This document shows positions 7,443 to 16,302 of a DNA stretch of 44,029 nucleotides, one piece after another (the stretch's first letter is position 1; each line of letters opens with the position of its first letter). The translations under genes and the position numbers were made by a program. Below the pieces are notes generated by a model, which ran no database searches, was not told where the DNA came from, and saw only the letters and a list, made by a program, of their open reading frames with translations. The DNA is from Verrucomicrobiota bacterium (GTDB lineage Bacteria > Verrucomicrobiota > Verrucomicrobiia > Chthoniobacterales > UBA10450): NCBI GenBank assembly GCA_019244415.1, contig JAFASN010000122.1:1-44029 (forward strand), in the 5' to 3' direction.

Positions 7443-10400
7443 GTGTCGAATTCCGCAAAGTCACGCGAAAAGCACGGCGGCAACGGTTTCACGCTCCGTG
7501 TCCTGTCGCCGCGGGAGTGGGCTGCGCCGGTGCGTTCTCTGAACCTGACCGGCTGGTGTGTGCCGTCGGACGGCTCACCTTTGCGCGCATTGAGGGTGAA
7601 GATCGGCTGGCGAACTGTCACCACCAGCTTTTTCCACGAGCGGCCGGATGTCATCGAGCGATTCGGGGCGAAGCCGGAACAAGCGCGCTGCGGTTTTTCT
7701 CTGAAGGTCAAGGTTCCACCGGGGCGATGGCGGTTGCGCATTGCGGCAAAGGCTGGGCAGGGAAAATTCCGCGAAATCTACAAGCGACGGGTAATCGGTA
7801 AGTTGCTGGGGGGCGAGTCGAGCGCTGTCGCTGGAGCAGAAGTTCCCAGGCGAAATGATTTCAGCTTCTGGCTCGATCGCCCGGCAGACTGGAACAATAT
7901 CGGGCGGGAATTGCGCTTGTGCGGCTGGTGCATTCATCGGAGCCCGGAAAAACTTACCGGGGTGCGCGCGCGCGTGGGCGGCAAGGTTTTCCGCGGGACG
8001 TACGGCATTCAGCGCTCCGATTTGCCCCACATTTTCCCAGACACTCCTTACGCGCATTGCGCCGGTTTTGCCGTCACGGCGAAACTCCCTCGGCGCGGCG
8101 GCGAGTTGCTTCTCGAGGCAAGAGACTCTGCCGGCCAGTGGCACCCGTTTTTCGAACGCGAAATCGCACCGCAACGCGCGCGTATTCGCGACGACGGCGC
8201 ACGCCTGAGTGACGCCGAACTTTTCGATCCGAACCGGCGCGATGTCGTGTCGCGTTTCGCCTTCTGGCTCGAGCCGCGTGCGAACTGGTCGCGTTTGCCG
8301 AAGAAACAGCGTGTCGTCGGCTGGTGTATCGCGCTGCATGGCGGAGCGGTGGAAGCGGTGCGAGCGCGAATCGGCTCCCGCGTGTGGAAAGCGCGCACGG
8401 GCATACGGCGGCCGGAAGTGAAAGCTGCGTACTCGAAAGCAACGGAGGCGTTGCAGAGTGGTTTCTCACTCGTGATCAATCCACCGCTTGGTCGCAGTCT
8501 GCTGCAACTGGAAGCGCTTTCCGCAGGGCAATGGGAGACATTTTTCGCTTACCAGATTCAGCGGCCGCTTTGGTGGCGCCGAGGGGAGAACCGCTACGGC
8601 AGCACTGGGCGCTACGAGGATTGGCTGCGCCTGTACGACAAGCTCGATCGACGCGACGGCAAAGCCATTCGCCGGCACATTAGCGAGTTCACGGCACGGC
8701 CGCGTTTCTCGATCCTAATGCCGTGCTACAACTCTGACGCGCGTTTTCTTCGCGCCGCGATCACTTCCGTCCAGCGGCAATTCTATGACGACTGGGAAAT
8801 CTGCGCGGTAGACGACGCATCTCCGGACGAACGGACGTGGCGAACGCTACAAAGCGCGGCGAAGCGCGATTCACGTATCAAGATTCAACGCCGCTCGCAG
8901 CGCGGCCACATCTCAGCCGCATCGAACGATGCCTTGGGAATGGCCACCGGCGAATACGTCGTCTTGCTCGACCACGACGACGAGCTCGCGCTGCACGCGC
9001 TCTATTTAGCCGCCGTTGAGCTGAATCGTCAGCCTGATCTCCAAATGCTCTATGGCGATGAAGATAAGATCGACGAGAACGGCTCCCGCTTCGCTCCCTA
9101 TTTTAAGCCGGAATGGAACTACGATCTCCTTCTTGCACAGAACTACGCCATTCACCCGCTCATCGTGCGCACCGAGCTGGCGCGGGCAGCCGGCGGGTTC
9201 GCCTCGAAATTCGATGGCGCGCAGGATCACGACCTGGTCTTGCGCTGTGCGGAGCGGATCGACGAGCGACAAATCAAACGCATCCCGTGGCTCCTTTACC
9301 ATTGGCGTGCGATCTCGAGCAGCACGGCGGATGCTGTCGCCGCCAAGCCTTACGCGCTCGATGCGCGTAAGCGCGCAGTGGAAGGGCATCTGGTCCGGCG
9401 TGGCTCGCGCGCTGTTGTTGTCCAGGAGGGGCAAAATCAACGCGTCTGCTACCCCGAACCCGCCGAGCTGGTTTCAATCATCATCCCCACGCGTGATCGA
9501 GGCGAGCTGCTGGAACGTTGTCTTAAGAGCGTTCTCGAAAAAACAACTTATCGGAATTACGAGATCATCCTGCTCGATAACGGCAGCACTGAGCCGCGTG
9601 CGCGCGCTGTGCTCGAGGATGCCGCGCGAGACAACAAGGTGCGTGTCATTCCGGCGGATGGCCCGTTCAATTACAGCGGGCTCTGCAATTACGGCGCAAG
9701 CCTCGCCCGCGGGAAAGTCTTGTTGTTCCTGAACAACGACGTCGAAGTCGTCGCGGCCGAATGGCTCAGCGAACTGACCGCTCTGGCGATGCGCGGTGAT
9801 GCCGGCGCCGCCGGCGCCCGCCTCCTCTTTGACGACCTGCGCGTGCAACATGCCGGCGTCGTACTCAACCCGCAGCGCATCGGGAGCTATGCTGGGTTTA
9901 AACGACAGCGCAGCGATCCCGGCTACTTCTCGCAGTTGCAACTCGTGCGCGAGATGAGCGCTGTCACGGCTGCGTGCATGGCAGTGCGCGCCGAGGTGTT
10001 CAAGGAAACCGGCGGATTCAATGAGCAAGACCTCGGGATTGCATTTAACGACGTCGATTTTTGCCTTCGGCTGCGCGAGCGGAAGTTGCGCGTCGTCTGG
10101 ACACCACATGCCGAGCTGATCCATCACGAATCGAGCTCGCGCGGACTCGAGGACACGGCGGAAAAGCAGGCGCGCTTCGGCCGCGAGCTGAGCTACATGC
10201 GTGGGCGCTGGGGCGACGTTCTTGCCAACGACCCGTTCTATAATCCCAACCTCGATCTCACTGACGAGCTTTACAGCCTTGCCTTTCCGCCACGGGTAAC
10301 CCCGCCGTGGCGCGCACGTGCGAAGCTCTCACCTCAGCCGAATGCGAATGCCATTGCGGCTGCTCATTCCGCAGCTAAAGAGGAATTCGCGTTCGGCTTC

Positions 10401-12896
10401 GATGAACCTGTCGAATCGATAGCGTTCTCTCGCTCGCCGGCAGTGCGCGGCTGGCTCGTAAACACCACCGGCGCATCCATTCACGGCATTCGCGTCGTCA
10501 CTACAAAAGCGCTGCGCCCACGGCGAACAGCGCGCGCCCGGCGTAAACGGCAGCGGCCCGATATCGCGGCTGCGTTCCCGCACATTCCGGCCGCTGAATC
10601 TAGCGGGTTTCAGGTCGAGCTTCCGCTGCGCACCGGATGGAATAGCATAGCCTTTCAGGCGCAGGATGCAGGAGGACGCTGGCGCACGTTTTTCGAGCAC
10701 GGAATCCGAGTGCTCCCGCTGGAGTTTCTGCGGCGGGCGCGGCTGAACAATGTGCACGCACGAATCGCGGCGGTATTACGTCGCGCGAATGGCCGCAGTC
10801 GTGAGCCCGCGGCTCAACTCGCGGCGACGCCGCGCCTTCGCCGTTCGCCGATCGATGTCGCGCCAGGTGAAACTCGCCGCATCGCGATACTGGCAACGAG
10901 TAAATCGAACCTCTTCATCCGCGAACTGGGAGAACTGGTCGCGGCCGGTTTCCGCGATCTTGGTTACCCGACGGACTGCCGTTACGATGAGCTACCGCGG
11001 CTGGATGATGCCGCGACCCTGCAAATCGTGCTGACACCGCACGAGTACTACAACCTTTACCTGCTCGAAGAAAAGTCCCTCGACCTCGCGCGCAAGCTGA
11101 CGGAGGACGTTGTTTTACTTTCGACCGAGCAGCCCAACACAACGTGGGCACAGCAAAACAAACGCTGGGTGCCTTACGCGCGCGCAACAGCAGACATCAA
11201 CGTCGTGGGGGTGGCCGCGTACCACGCCGGCGGAATACCTGCGCTCCATCTTGGGCTCGGTTTTCATCCGTCCCTTGCAGCGCCCGAGCAGAAGAAACAG
11301 AGCGAGCGCGCGGTCGAAATCACATTTCTCGGATCGTTAACTCCGCGACGCGACGCCTTTTTCGCGAGGCATGCTGCGTTCTTTGCCGAACACCAATGCC
11401 ACATCCGTTTTGTGCCGCTCGGTTTTGCGAAAACCGAAGCGAGCCGCAGTTATCTCGCGCCGGAGCGCCGCAATGACTTGCTCGCAAATTCTAAAATCCT
11501 GCTGAATCTGCATTACTCCGACCAGCGCTACTTCGAGTGGCACCGCATGCTGCTAGGGCTTGCCAACGGTTGCTGCATCATCACCGAGCCGTGCGATGGC
11601 TACGCGCCACTCGTTCCCAACCAACACTTCGTCATGGTGGAAGGTGAATCGCTCATCGAGACGATTGACTACTACCTGCGCCATCCTGAGGAATGCGCTG
11701 CGATTGCGTCGGCAGGCAAAGCGTTCATCGAAACTGAGCTGCGGCAGGAAAAGCTTTGCGCTCAGTTCCTAGGAAATTACGAGCGCTTGCTCGATGGACA
11801 ACCAACTCACCCATTGGCCGTGGCCGATCCCGCTGCGGCCGGGTTGCCCGCCGATTTGAGCCGGGAAGTGAATCCGCCAGACAGCGGGCTCGCTCGCGCG
11901 CTGGTGCGCGATGTTTGCAATATGTTCAGGCGGCGTGCGCGAGCGGAAGAAGTGAATGAGCCACATTCACCCGAGGAGCAGGCGCCCGGGGTTCGCGAAG
12001 AAGTGATCCGCCGACGAACGGCCTACCGCGAGCGGCAGTGCGAGCAGCAGGCGCAGCGACAGCGCGGTAACGATGTTTGGACGTTGTTCGATAACGAACT
12101 CTACAGTGTCACATGCGCTCCCGAGCTGAGCGTCGTCGTCACCCTCTTCAATTACGCACGTTTCATCGAGGAATGTCTCGGCTCCGTGGCTCATTCGCAA
12201 ATTGAGGCGCGCCTCGAAGTCATCATTGTTGATGATGGGTCGAATGACGATTCGCTGGCCCGCGCGCGGCGCATTCAAACTCGTTTCCCGCATGCCGTGC
12301 GTGTGGTGCACAAACATTTCAACACAGGTCTGGCTGACGCTCGCAACATCGGCATCGAGTTTGCCCGTGCTCCTTACATCTTCATCCTCGACGCGGACAA
12401 TCTCGTCACGCCTCGCGCTCTCGCGCTGCTGCTGAAGACAATGCAAACGGAGGATTACGCGGCCGCATTCAGCTTACTGTGCCGCTTCCGCGAACCAGCT
12501 CGCACCGGCATCGGCCTTCTTTCGTATTACGATTGGGACCCTGAAATCCTCGTGCAATCTCCCTACATTGACGCGATGGCAATGTTTCGGCGCGATGTCC
12601 TGCTCGGACTCGGAGGCTACGATGGGACGCTGAGTGAGATCGGCTGGTTTGGCTGGGAAGATTACGACATGTGGCTGCGCTTCGCTCAGGATGATCTGCC
12701 GGTCGCCTTCGTTCCCAACGTCCTCTGCCTATATCGGCATCACGAAGCTTCCATGATCAAAACCACGAATTTATTCTGGCCGGAATTGATTGAGCTGTTC
12801 CGCAAACGGTATGCGGCACTCGTTAGCCGTTACCCCGCGCGTGAAAGGCTCTTCGGAGTCAAGCGCGAGCAAATCGTCGAAGAAGCCGCTCGCTGA
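7443..12896 (+). CDS. Giant multi-domain glycosyltransferase (GT2 + GT2 + CgeB-like + GT2)
   Basis: An 1817-residue cytosolic protein. Three ~90-residue repeats at about 30-115, 150-240 and 285-370 (GWC...RARIG...RPEV...SGF) are followed by a GT-A family 2 domain at ~420-640 (LMPCYNSDARFLRAAITSV, LLDHDDE). A second GT2 domain lies at ~675-920 (IIIPTRDRGELLERCLKS, LFLNNDVE, FNDVDFCLRL). A fourth repeat is at ~985-1090. A GT-B/CgeB-like domain at ~1140-1450 contains LLNLHYSDQRYFEWHRMLLG. A third GT2 domain is at ~1560-1800 (VVVTLFNYARFIEECLGSV, ILDADN, GWEDYDMWLRF). It starts at GTG, 10 bp after a methyltransferase. This resembles polymerising or multi-linkage enzymes of O-antigen or exopolysaccharide synthesis; donors and acceptors are unknown. 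No membrane segment is seen. The reading frame is intact throughout. Confidence 0.9.
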   Translation: MSNSAKSREKHGGNGFTLRVLSPREWAAPVRSLNLTGWCVPSDGSPLRALRVKIGWRTVTTSFFHERPDVIERFGAKPEQARCGFSLKVKVPPGRWRLRIAAKAGQGKFREIYKRRVIGKLLGGESSAVAGAEVPRRNDFSFWLDRPADWNNIGRELRLCGWCIHRSPEKLTGVRARVGGKVFRGTYGIQRSDLPHIFPDTPYAHCAGFAVTAKLPRRGGELLLEARDSAGQWHPFFEREIAPQRARIRDDGARLSDAELFDPNRRDVVSRFAFWLEPRANWSRLPKKQRVVGWCIALHGGAVEAVRARIGSRVWKARTGIRRPEVKAAYSKATEALQSGFSLVINPPLGRSLLQLEALSAGQWETFFAYQIQRPLWWRRGENRYGSTGRYEDWLRLYDKLDRRDGKAIRRHISEFTARPRFSILMPCYNSDARFLRAAITSVQRQFYDDWEICAVDDASPDERTWRTLQSAAKRDSRIKIQRRSQRGHISAASNDALGMATGEYVVLLDHDDELALHALYLAAVELNRQPDLQMLYGDEDKIDENGSRFAPYFKPEWNYDLLLAQNYAIHPLIVRTELARAAGGFASKFDGAQDHDLVLRCAERIDERQIKRIPWLLYHWRAISSSTADAVAAKPYALDARKRAVEGHLVRRGSRAVVVQEGQNQRVCYPEPAELVSIIIPTRDRGELLERCLKSVLEKTTYRNYEIILLDNGSTEPRARAVLEDAARDNKVRVIPADGPFNYSGLCNYGASLARGKVLLFLNNDVEVVAAEWLSELTALAMRGDAGAAGARLLFDDLRVQHAGVVLNPQRIGSYAGFKRQRSDPGYFSQLQLVREMSAVTAACMAVRAEVFKETGGFNEQDLGIAFNDVDFCLRLRERKLRVVWTPHAELIHHESSSRGLEDTAEKQARFGRELSYMRGRWGDVLANDPFYNPNLDLTDELYSLAFPPRVTPPWRARAKLSPQPNANAIAAAHSAAKEEFAFGFDEPVESIAFSRSPAVRGWLVNTTGASIHGIRVVTTKALRPRRTARARRKRQRPDIAAAFPHIPAAESSGFQVELPLRTGWNSIAFQAQDAGGRWRTFFEHGIRVLPLEFLRRARLNNVHARIAAVLRRANGRSREPAAQLAATPRLRRSPIDVAPGETRRIAILATSKSNLFIRELGELVAAGFRDLGYPTDCRYDELPRLDDAATLQIVLTPHEYYNLYLLEEKSLDLARKLTEDVVLLSTEQPNTTWAQQNKRWVPYARATADINVVGVAAYHAGGIPALHLGLGFHPSLAAPEQKKQSERAVEITFLGSLTPRRDAFFARHAAFFAEHQCHIRFVPLGFAKTEASRSYLAPERRNDLLANSKILLNLHYSDQRYFEWHRMLLGLANGCCIITEPCDGYAPLVPNQHFVMVEGESLIETIDYYLRHPEECAAIASAGKAFIETELRQEKLCAQFLGNYERLLDGQPTHPLAVADPAAAGLPADLSREVNPPDSGLARALVRDVCNMFRRRARAEEVNEPHSPEEQAPGVREEVIRRRTAYRERQCEQQAQRQRGNDVWTLFDNELYSVTCAPELSVVVTLFNYARFIEECLGSVAHSQIEARLEVIIVDDGSNDDSLARARRIQTRFPHAVRVVHKHFNTGLADARNIGIEFARAPYIFILDADNLVTPRALALLLKTMQTEDYAAAFSLLCRFREPARTGIGLLSYYDWDPEILVQSPYIDAMAMFRRDVLLGLGGYDGTLSEIGWFGWEDYDMWLRFAQDDLPVAFVPNVLCLYRHHEASMIKTTNLFWPELIELFRKRYAALVSRYPARERLFGVKREQIVEEAAR

Positions 12897-12966
12897 AGCG
12901 GCGCGAATCGCAAGCTGACTGCTCTCATTTAGGTTGGCCTGAGGAGACGCCGTTTTCTAAGATGCT

Positions 12967-15084
12967 GTGGTGAACTGGCTCACACGTCACCGGCTCGTCG
13001 CATTTGCCGTGATTTGCGCCTTTTGGGCCGCTGTGATCATCGGCTCGCACTTTTTTCGCGAGGTGCGCGTCCTCTCGGCGCCGTGGCAGGGCGAGCAGGC
13101 ATTTGAAGATTTCCTGCGGCGGGTAGGCCGCAAAACGGCGCCCCGCGCAGATTTTGTCTTCGTCGGGCTCGATCAACAGTCGCTTCAGCTGGACAATATC
13201 GGACCGGAGGAGATCAAAGGAAATCGCGCCTTCGAGTTGATGACGGAACGTCCGTTTCCGTGGTCGCGCGAGCTCTGGGCTTTGCTGTTGGACCGCCTCT
13301 TCGCGGCCAGAGCGCGCCTGGTGATTTTCGACATGGTTTTCAGCCCGCCGAATGCCGCTGACGCTGCCTTCCGCGGCGCGCTCGATCGGTATCAGGACCG
13401 TGTCGTCATTGGCGAAAACTTCGATTTTCAGCAGAACAACATCCAGCTCATCGTTCCGAATGCGGCGCTGATTCCGCCGCCCGCGCAGAATGACGATCGC
13501 GTCGGGTTTGTGAATTTCTGGGCCGGCCGGGACGGCAGCGTGCGCTCGGCGCGTTATTTCACCTCAGATCAGCAGCTGGCAGGAGGCGAAACGCAAGCCG
13601 GCGACGCCCTTTACACTTCTCTTGCCGCGCGCGCGTTGCAGAAGCTCGGGCGCGCCGCCGATATACCGGCGGATGAACGCGATCACCTCTTTCGTTTCAG
13701 CGCCAACGAAGCTTACGCGCCCCGGCCATTGTGGGAGATTTTTGATCCCGCGACATGGCACGCGAACTTGCACGATGGCGCGCTGTTCGCAGGCAAGGTC
13801 GTCATCGTAGGAGCGGCATCGCAGATTCAGCACGACGTCGTCGATACGCCGCTGAACCCGGCGACTCCCGGGCCGGCGCTCCATCTTCAGGTCCTGGCAG
13901 CGACGATGGCACATGAGTTTTTGCGCGAAACGCCGGACCGGGTTGTTCTTGCGCTCGTTGCCATCGCTGGTCTCGTTGCCTTTGCTGTCATCGCGATCTC
14001 GCGGCGGCCGCTTTTGCGTCTCGCCGGGCTGGGCGGCATTTGCGCGGTTTATCTCGGCGCCGCACGGCTGTCCTACGATCACACCGGGCTGGTACTCGCG
14101 ACAGTACCCGTACTTTCCGCTTTTCTACTGGGTGGCGGCAGTTCTCTCGCGCTCGATTACGTGCTGGAGCGGCGCGAAAAACTCCGCACCCGCCGTACTC
14201 TCGAGCGTTACGTGTCGAAGAACCTGGTGGCGGAAATCCTCGAGAACCCCGGCGGCTTTTACTCGAGCATGCGCGGCTCCCGCAAACCGGTCACGGTATT
14301 GTTCAGCGATCTTGTCGGTTTCACCACACTGAGCGAAAAAGCGGACCCGGAAGAGCTCGTGCGCCACTTGAATGAGTATCTCAGCCGCATGGTGGGAGTT
14401 GTTTTCGAGAATGACGGTACTCTCGATAAATTCATCGGCGACGCCATCATGGCAGTGTGGGGAAACGTAAAGAGCCAGGGCGTAGTAAAAGATGCAAAAG
14501 CGTGCGCCTACACCGCGCTGGGAATGCGACGCGAACTTCGGAAGCTAAATGATCATTGGAAAACAGAAGGGCGCATGACGCTCGGGATGGGAATCGGAAT
14601 CAACCAGGGCGAGGCACTCATCGGCAACATTGGCTCGTACGAGCCGCATGAAAGGCTGGACCCGACAGTTATCGGCGACGCAGTTAATCTCGCTTCACGT
14701 CTCGAAGCGCTGACGCGCATCTACGGGGTCGATATCCTTGTCGGCGCCAGCGCGGCCGAGCTAATCCGCGATGAGTTTTATCTCCGCTCCGTGGCGCGTG
14801 CGCAGGTAAAAGGCAAAACCGAGCCGGTGGATGTTTTTACCATCGTGGACGCGCGCAATGGCAACCCCGACCAGGAACTGCTTATCTGGCTGGAAACGCA
14901 CGAGGAAGCGATGCGGAAATTCCGCGACCGCGATTTCAGCGGCGCGAAAGTACTGTTTTCCCGCTACCTCGAATTCTATCCCGACGATTTCCTCGGGAAG
15001 ATGTATCTGGAGCGTTCACTCGAGTACGAGCAGGCGCCGCCAGACGGTGAGTGGAACGCAGTGGAGGTGTTTCACAAAAAGTGA
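12967..15084 (+). CDS. CHASE2-domain class III adenylate/guanylate cyclase
   Basis: A 705-residue membrane sensor enzyme. Residues ~10-28 form a first membrane helix, and ~40-320 a periplasmic CHASE2 domain (FVFVGLDQQSLQ, FPWSRELWALLLDRLFAARARLVIFDMVF, VGFVNFWAGRDGSVRSARYF). About three hydrophobic helices follow at ~325-400. The cytosolic class III cyclase domain at ~430-610 has metal-binding aspartates in LFSDLVGFTTLSE and FIGDAIMAVWG, then DPTVIGDAVNLASRLEAL. The tail of ~80 residues looks TPR-like (FSGAKVLFSRYLEFYPDDF). It should make cAMP, or possibly cGMP, in response to an outside signal. The ligand is unknown. The start is a GTG at 12967. Its stop overlaps the start of the PIG-V-like gene, so the two are probably translationally coupled. 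Confidence 0.92.
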   Translation: MVNWLTRHRLVAFAVICAFWAAVIIGSHFFREVRVLSAPWQGEQAFEDFLRRVGRKTAPRADFVFVGLDQQSLQLDNIGPEEIKGNRAFELMTERPFPWSRELWALLLDRLFAARARLVIFDMVFSPPNAADAAFRGALDRYQDRVVIGENFDFQQNNIQLIVPNAALIPPPAQNDDRVGFVNFWAGRDGSVRSARYFTSDQQLAGGETQAGDALYTSLAARALQKLGRAADIPADERDHLFRFSANEAYAPRPLWEIFDPATWHANLHDGALFAGKVVIVGAASQIQHDVVDTPLNPATPGPALHLQVLAATMAHEFLRETPDRVVLALVAIAGLVAFAVIAISRRPLLRLAGLGGICAVYLGAARLSYDHTGLVLATVPVLSAFLLGGGSSLALDYVLERREKLRTRRTLERYVSKNLVAEILENPGGFYSSMRGSRKPVTVLFSDLVGFTTLSEKADPEELVRHLNEYLSRMVGVVFENDGTLDKFIGDAIMAVWGNVKSQGVVKDAKACAYTALGMRRELRKLNDHWKTEGRMTLGMGIGINQGEALIGNIGSYEPHERLDPTVIGDAVNLASRLEALTRIYGVDILVGASAAELIRDEFYLRSVARAQVKGKTEPVDVFTIVDARNGNPDQELLIWLETHEEAMRKFRDRDFSGAKVLFSRYLEFYPDDFLGKMYLERSLEYEQAPPDGEWNAVEVFHKK

Positions 15085-16262
15085 GGCGCGCATCGCGAAG
15101 CTTGCCGGCGGACGAGCAAGCGGCACCAGACTTGCCCGTATCGCGTTACGCACGCTGGCAACACCAGTTCCATTTGCTTCGCTACCCGGTCGCGCTCGGC
15201 TTTTGTGTAACAATCGCGACGTTTGTTTTTGGTGCCTGCGCGACTCTGGCGTTCGAGAAAAATGTGCCGGGTGAAAGCTGGCTCCAGGCGTGGAACCGGT
15301 GGGACGCAGCCTGGTTTCTCGAGCTGGCGCAGAATGGCTACCCGAGTACGACCGGCGCGCACGAGCACCTCATCGTGTTACTGCCGGCCTATCCTGCCGC
15401 GATCGAGCTCGCGCATTTTCTCATTCCCGATTGGCATACAGCGGCGCTGCTTGTCTCAAATGTCTGCTTTCTCGGCGCGCTCGCCTGTTTGTTTCTACTT
15501 GCCCGCCTCGAAGGCGACACCAGCGTCGCGCGGCGGGCCGTACTTTTTTGCGCTGTCTTTCCCACAGCATTCTTTCTGCACGCCGCCTATTCGGAAAGTC
15601 TCTTTCTTTTGTTAACGGTCGCGGCATTTCACTTCGCCCGACGCGACGAGTGGGCGAAAAGCGGCGTCCTTGGTCTGCTGGCGACGGCGACTCGTCTGCC
15701 GGGAGCGGCGATCTTCCCTGCCTTGGTCCTTGAGTACGCGCACCAGCGAAATTTTCGCCTCCGCTCGGTCCGCTGGAATGCTGCCTTTCTCGCGCTGATC
15801 CCGCTGGGCACGGCCGCTTTCCTCTGGATCAATTACCATTATTTCGGTGATCCGCTCCATTTTCTGGCCGCGCAAAAGCAAGTCTGGGGCGCGTATCTGC
15901 GCTCGCCGTTCCCCGCCGTGCGCGATAACTGGTATGGCATTCATCACGCGCCCGCGGACGAGCGTCTGCTGCAATACGGCGGCCCGCTCGTCGCGTTTCT
16001 TGTACTCACGATCGCGACCGTGGCCGCGCCTTTTTCCCTGCGACCCTGTTATGCGATTTACCTCGTCGCCAGTTGGGTGATGATCTTCTGCAATTCCTTC
16101 CCGATCTCCTCGCCACGCTATCTCGCGGTGGTGTTTCCGCTCTTTCTCTTACTCGCACGCGCTACGCGGCGGCCGTGGTTACGCGATGGTGTCGCTTTCA
16201 TTTCCGCGCTCTTTTACGCCGTCTGCACCATGCACTTCGTACGCGGCTGGTGGGCCTTCTAG
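15081..16262 (+). CDS. PIG-V-like membrane mannosyltransferase (GT-C fold)
   Basis: A 393-residue polytopic membrane protein with about nine hydrophobic helices. The luminal-loop signature RWDAAWFLELAQNGYP after the first helix, plus LPAYPAAIELAHF and FPTAFFLHAAYSESLFL, match the PIG-V/GT-C family. Members take sugar from a lipid-linked donor such as dolichol- or polyprenyl-phosphate mannose and act on the outer face of the membrane. A GTG at 15081 overlapping the upstream TGA as GTGA, with GGAGG 14 bp before it, is the preferred start; the frame is open to a GTG at 15051. Coupling to a CHASE2 cyclase gene is odd and may be only positional. The acceptor could be the glycan built by the upstream glycosyltransferase (inference). 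Confidence 0.8.
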   Translation: MRRASRSLPADEQAAPDLPVSRYARWQHQFHLLRYPVALGFCVTIATFVFGACATLAFEKNVPGESWLQAWNRWDAAWFLELAQNGYPSTTGAHEHLIVLLPAYPAAIELAHFLIPDWHTAALLVSNVCFLGALACLFLLARLEGDTSVARRAVLFCAVFPTAFFLHAAYSESLFLLLTVAAFHFARRDEWAKSGVLGLLATATRLPGAAIFPALVLEYAHQRNFRLRSVRWNAAFLALIPLGTAAFLWINYHYFGDPLHFLAAQKQVWGAYLRSPFPAVRDNWYGIHHAPADERLLQYGGPLVAFLVLTIATVAAPFSLRPCYAIYLVASWVMIFCNSFPISSPRYLAVVFPLFLLLARATRRPWLRDGVAFISALFYAVCTMHFVRGWWAF

Positions 16263-16302
16263 ATTTGCTGGCCGGAACTCTAACTGCGCGTAAAGAATCG
16301 CT

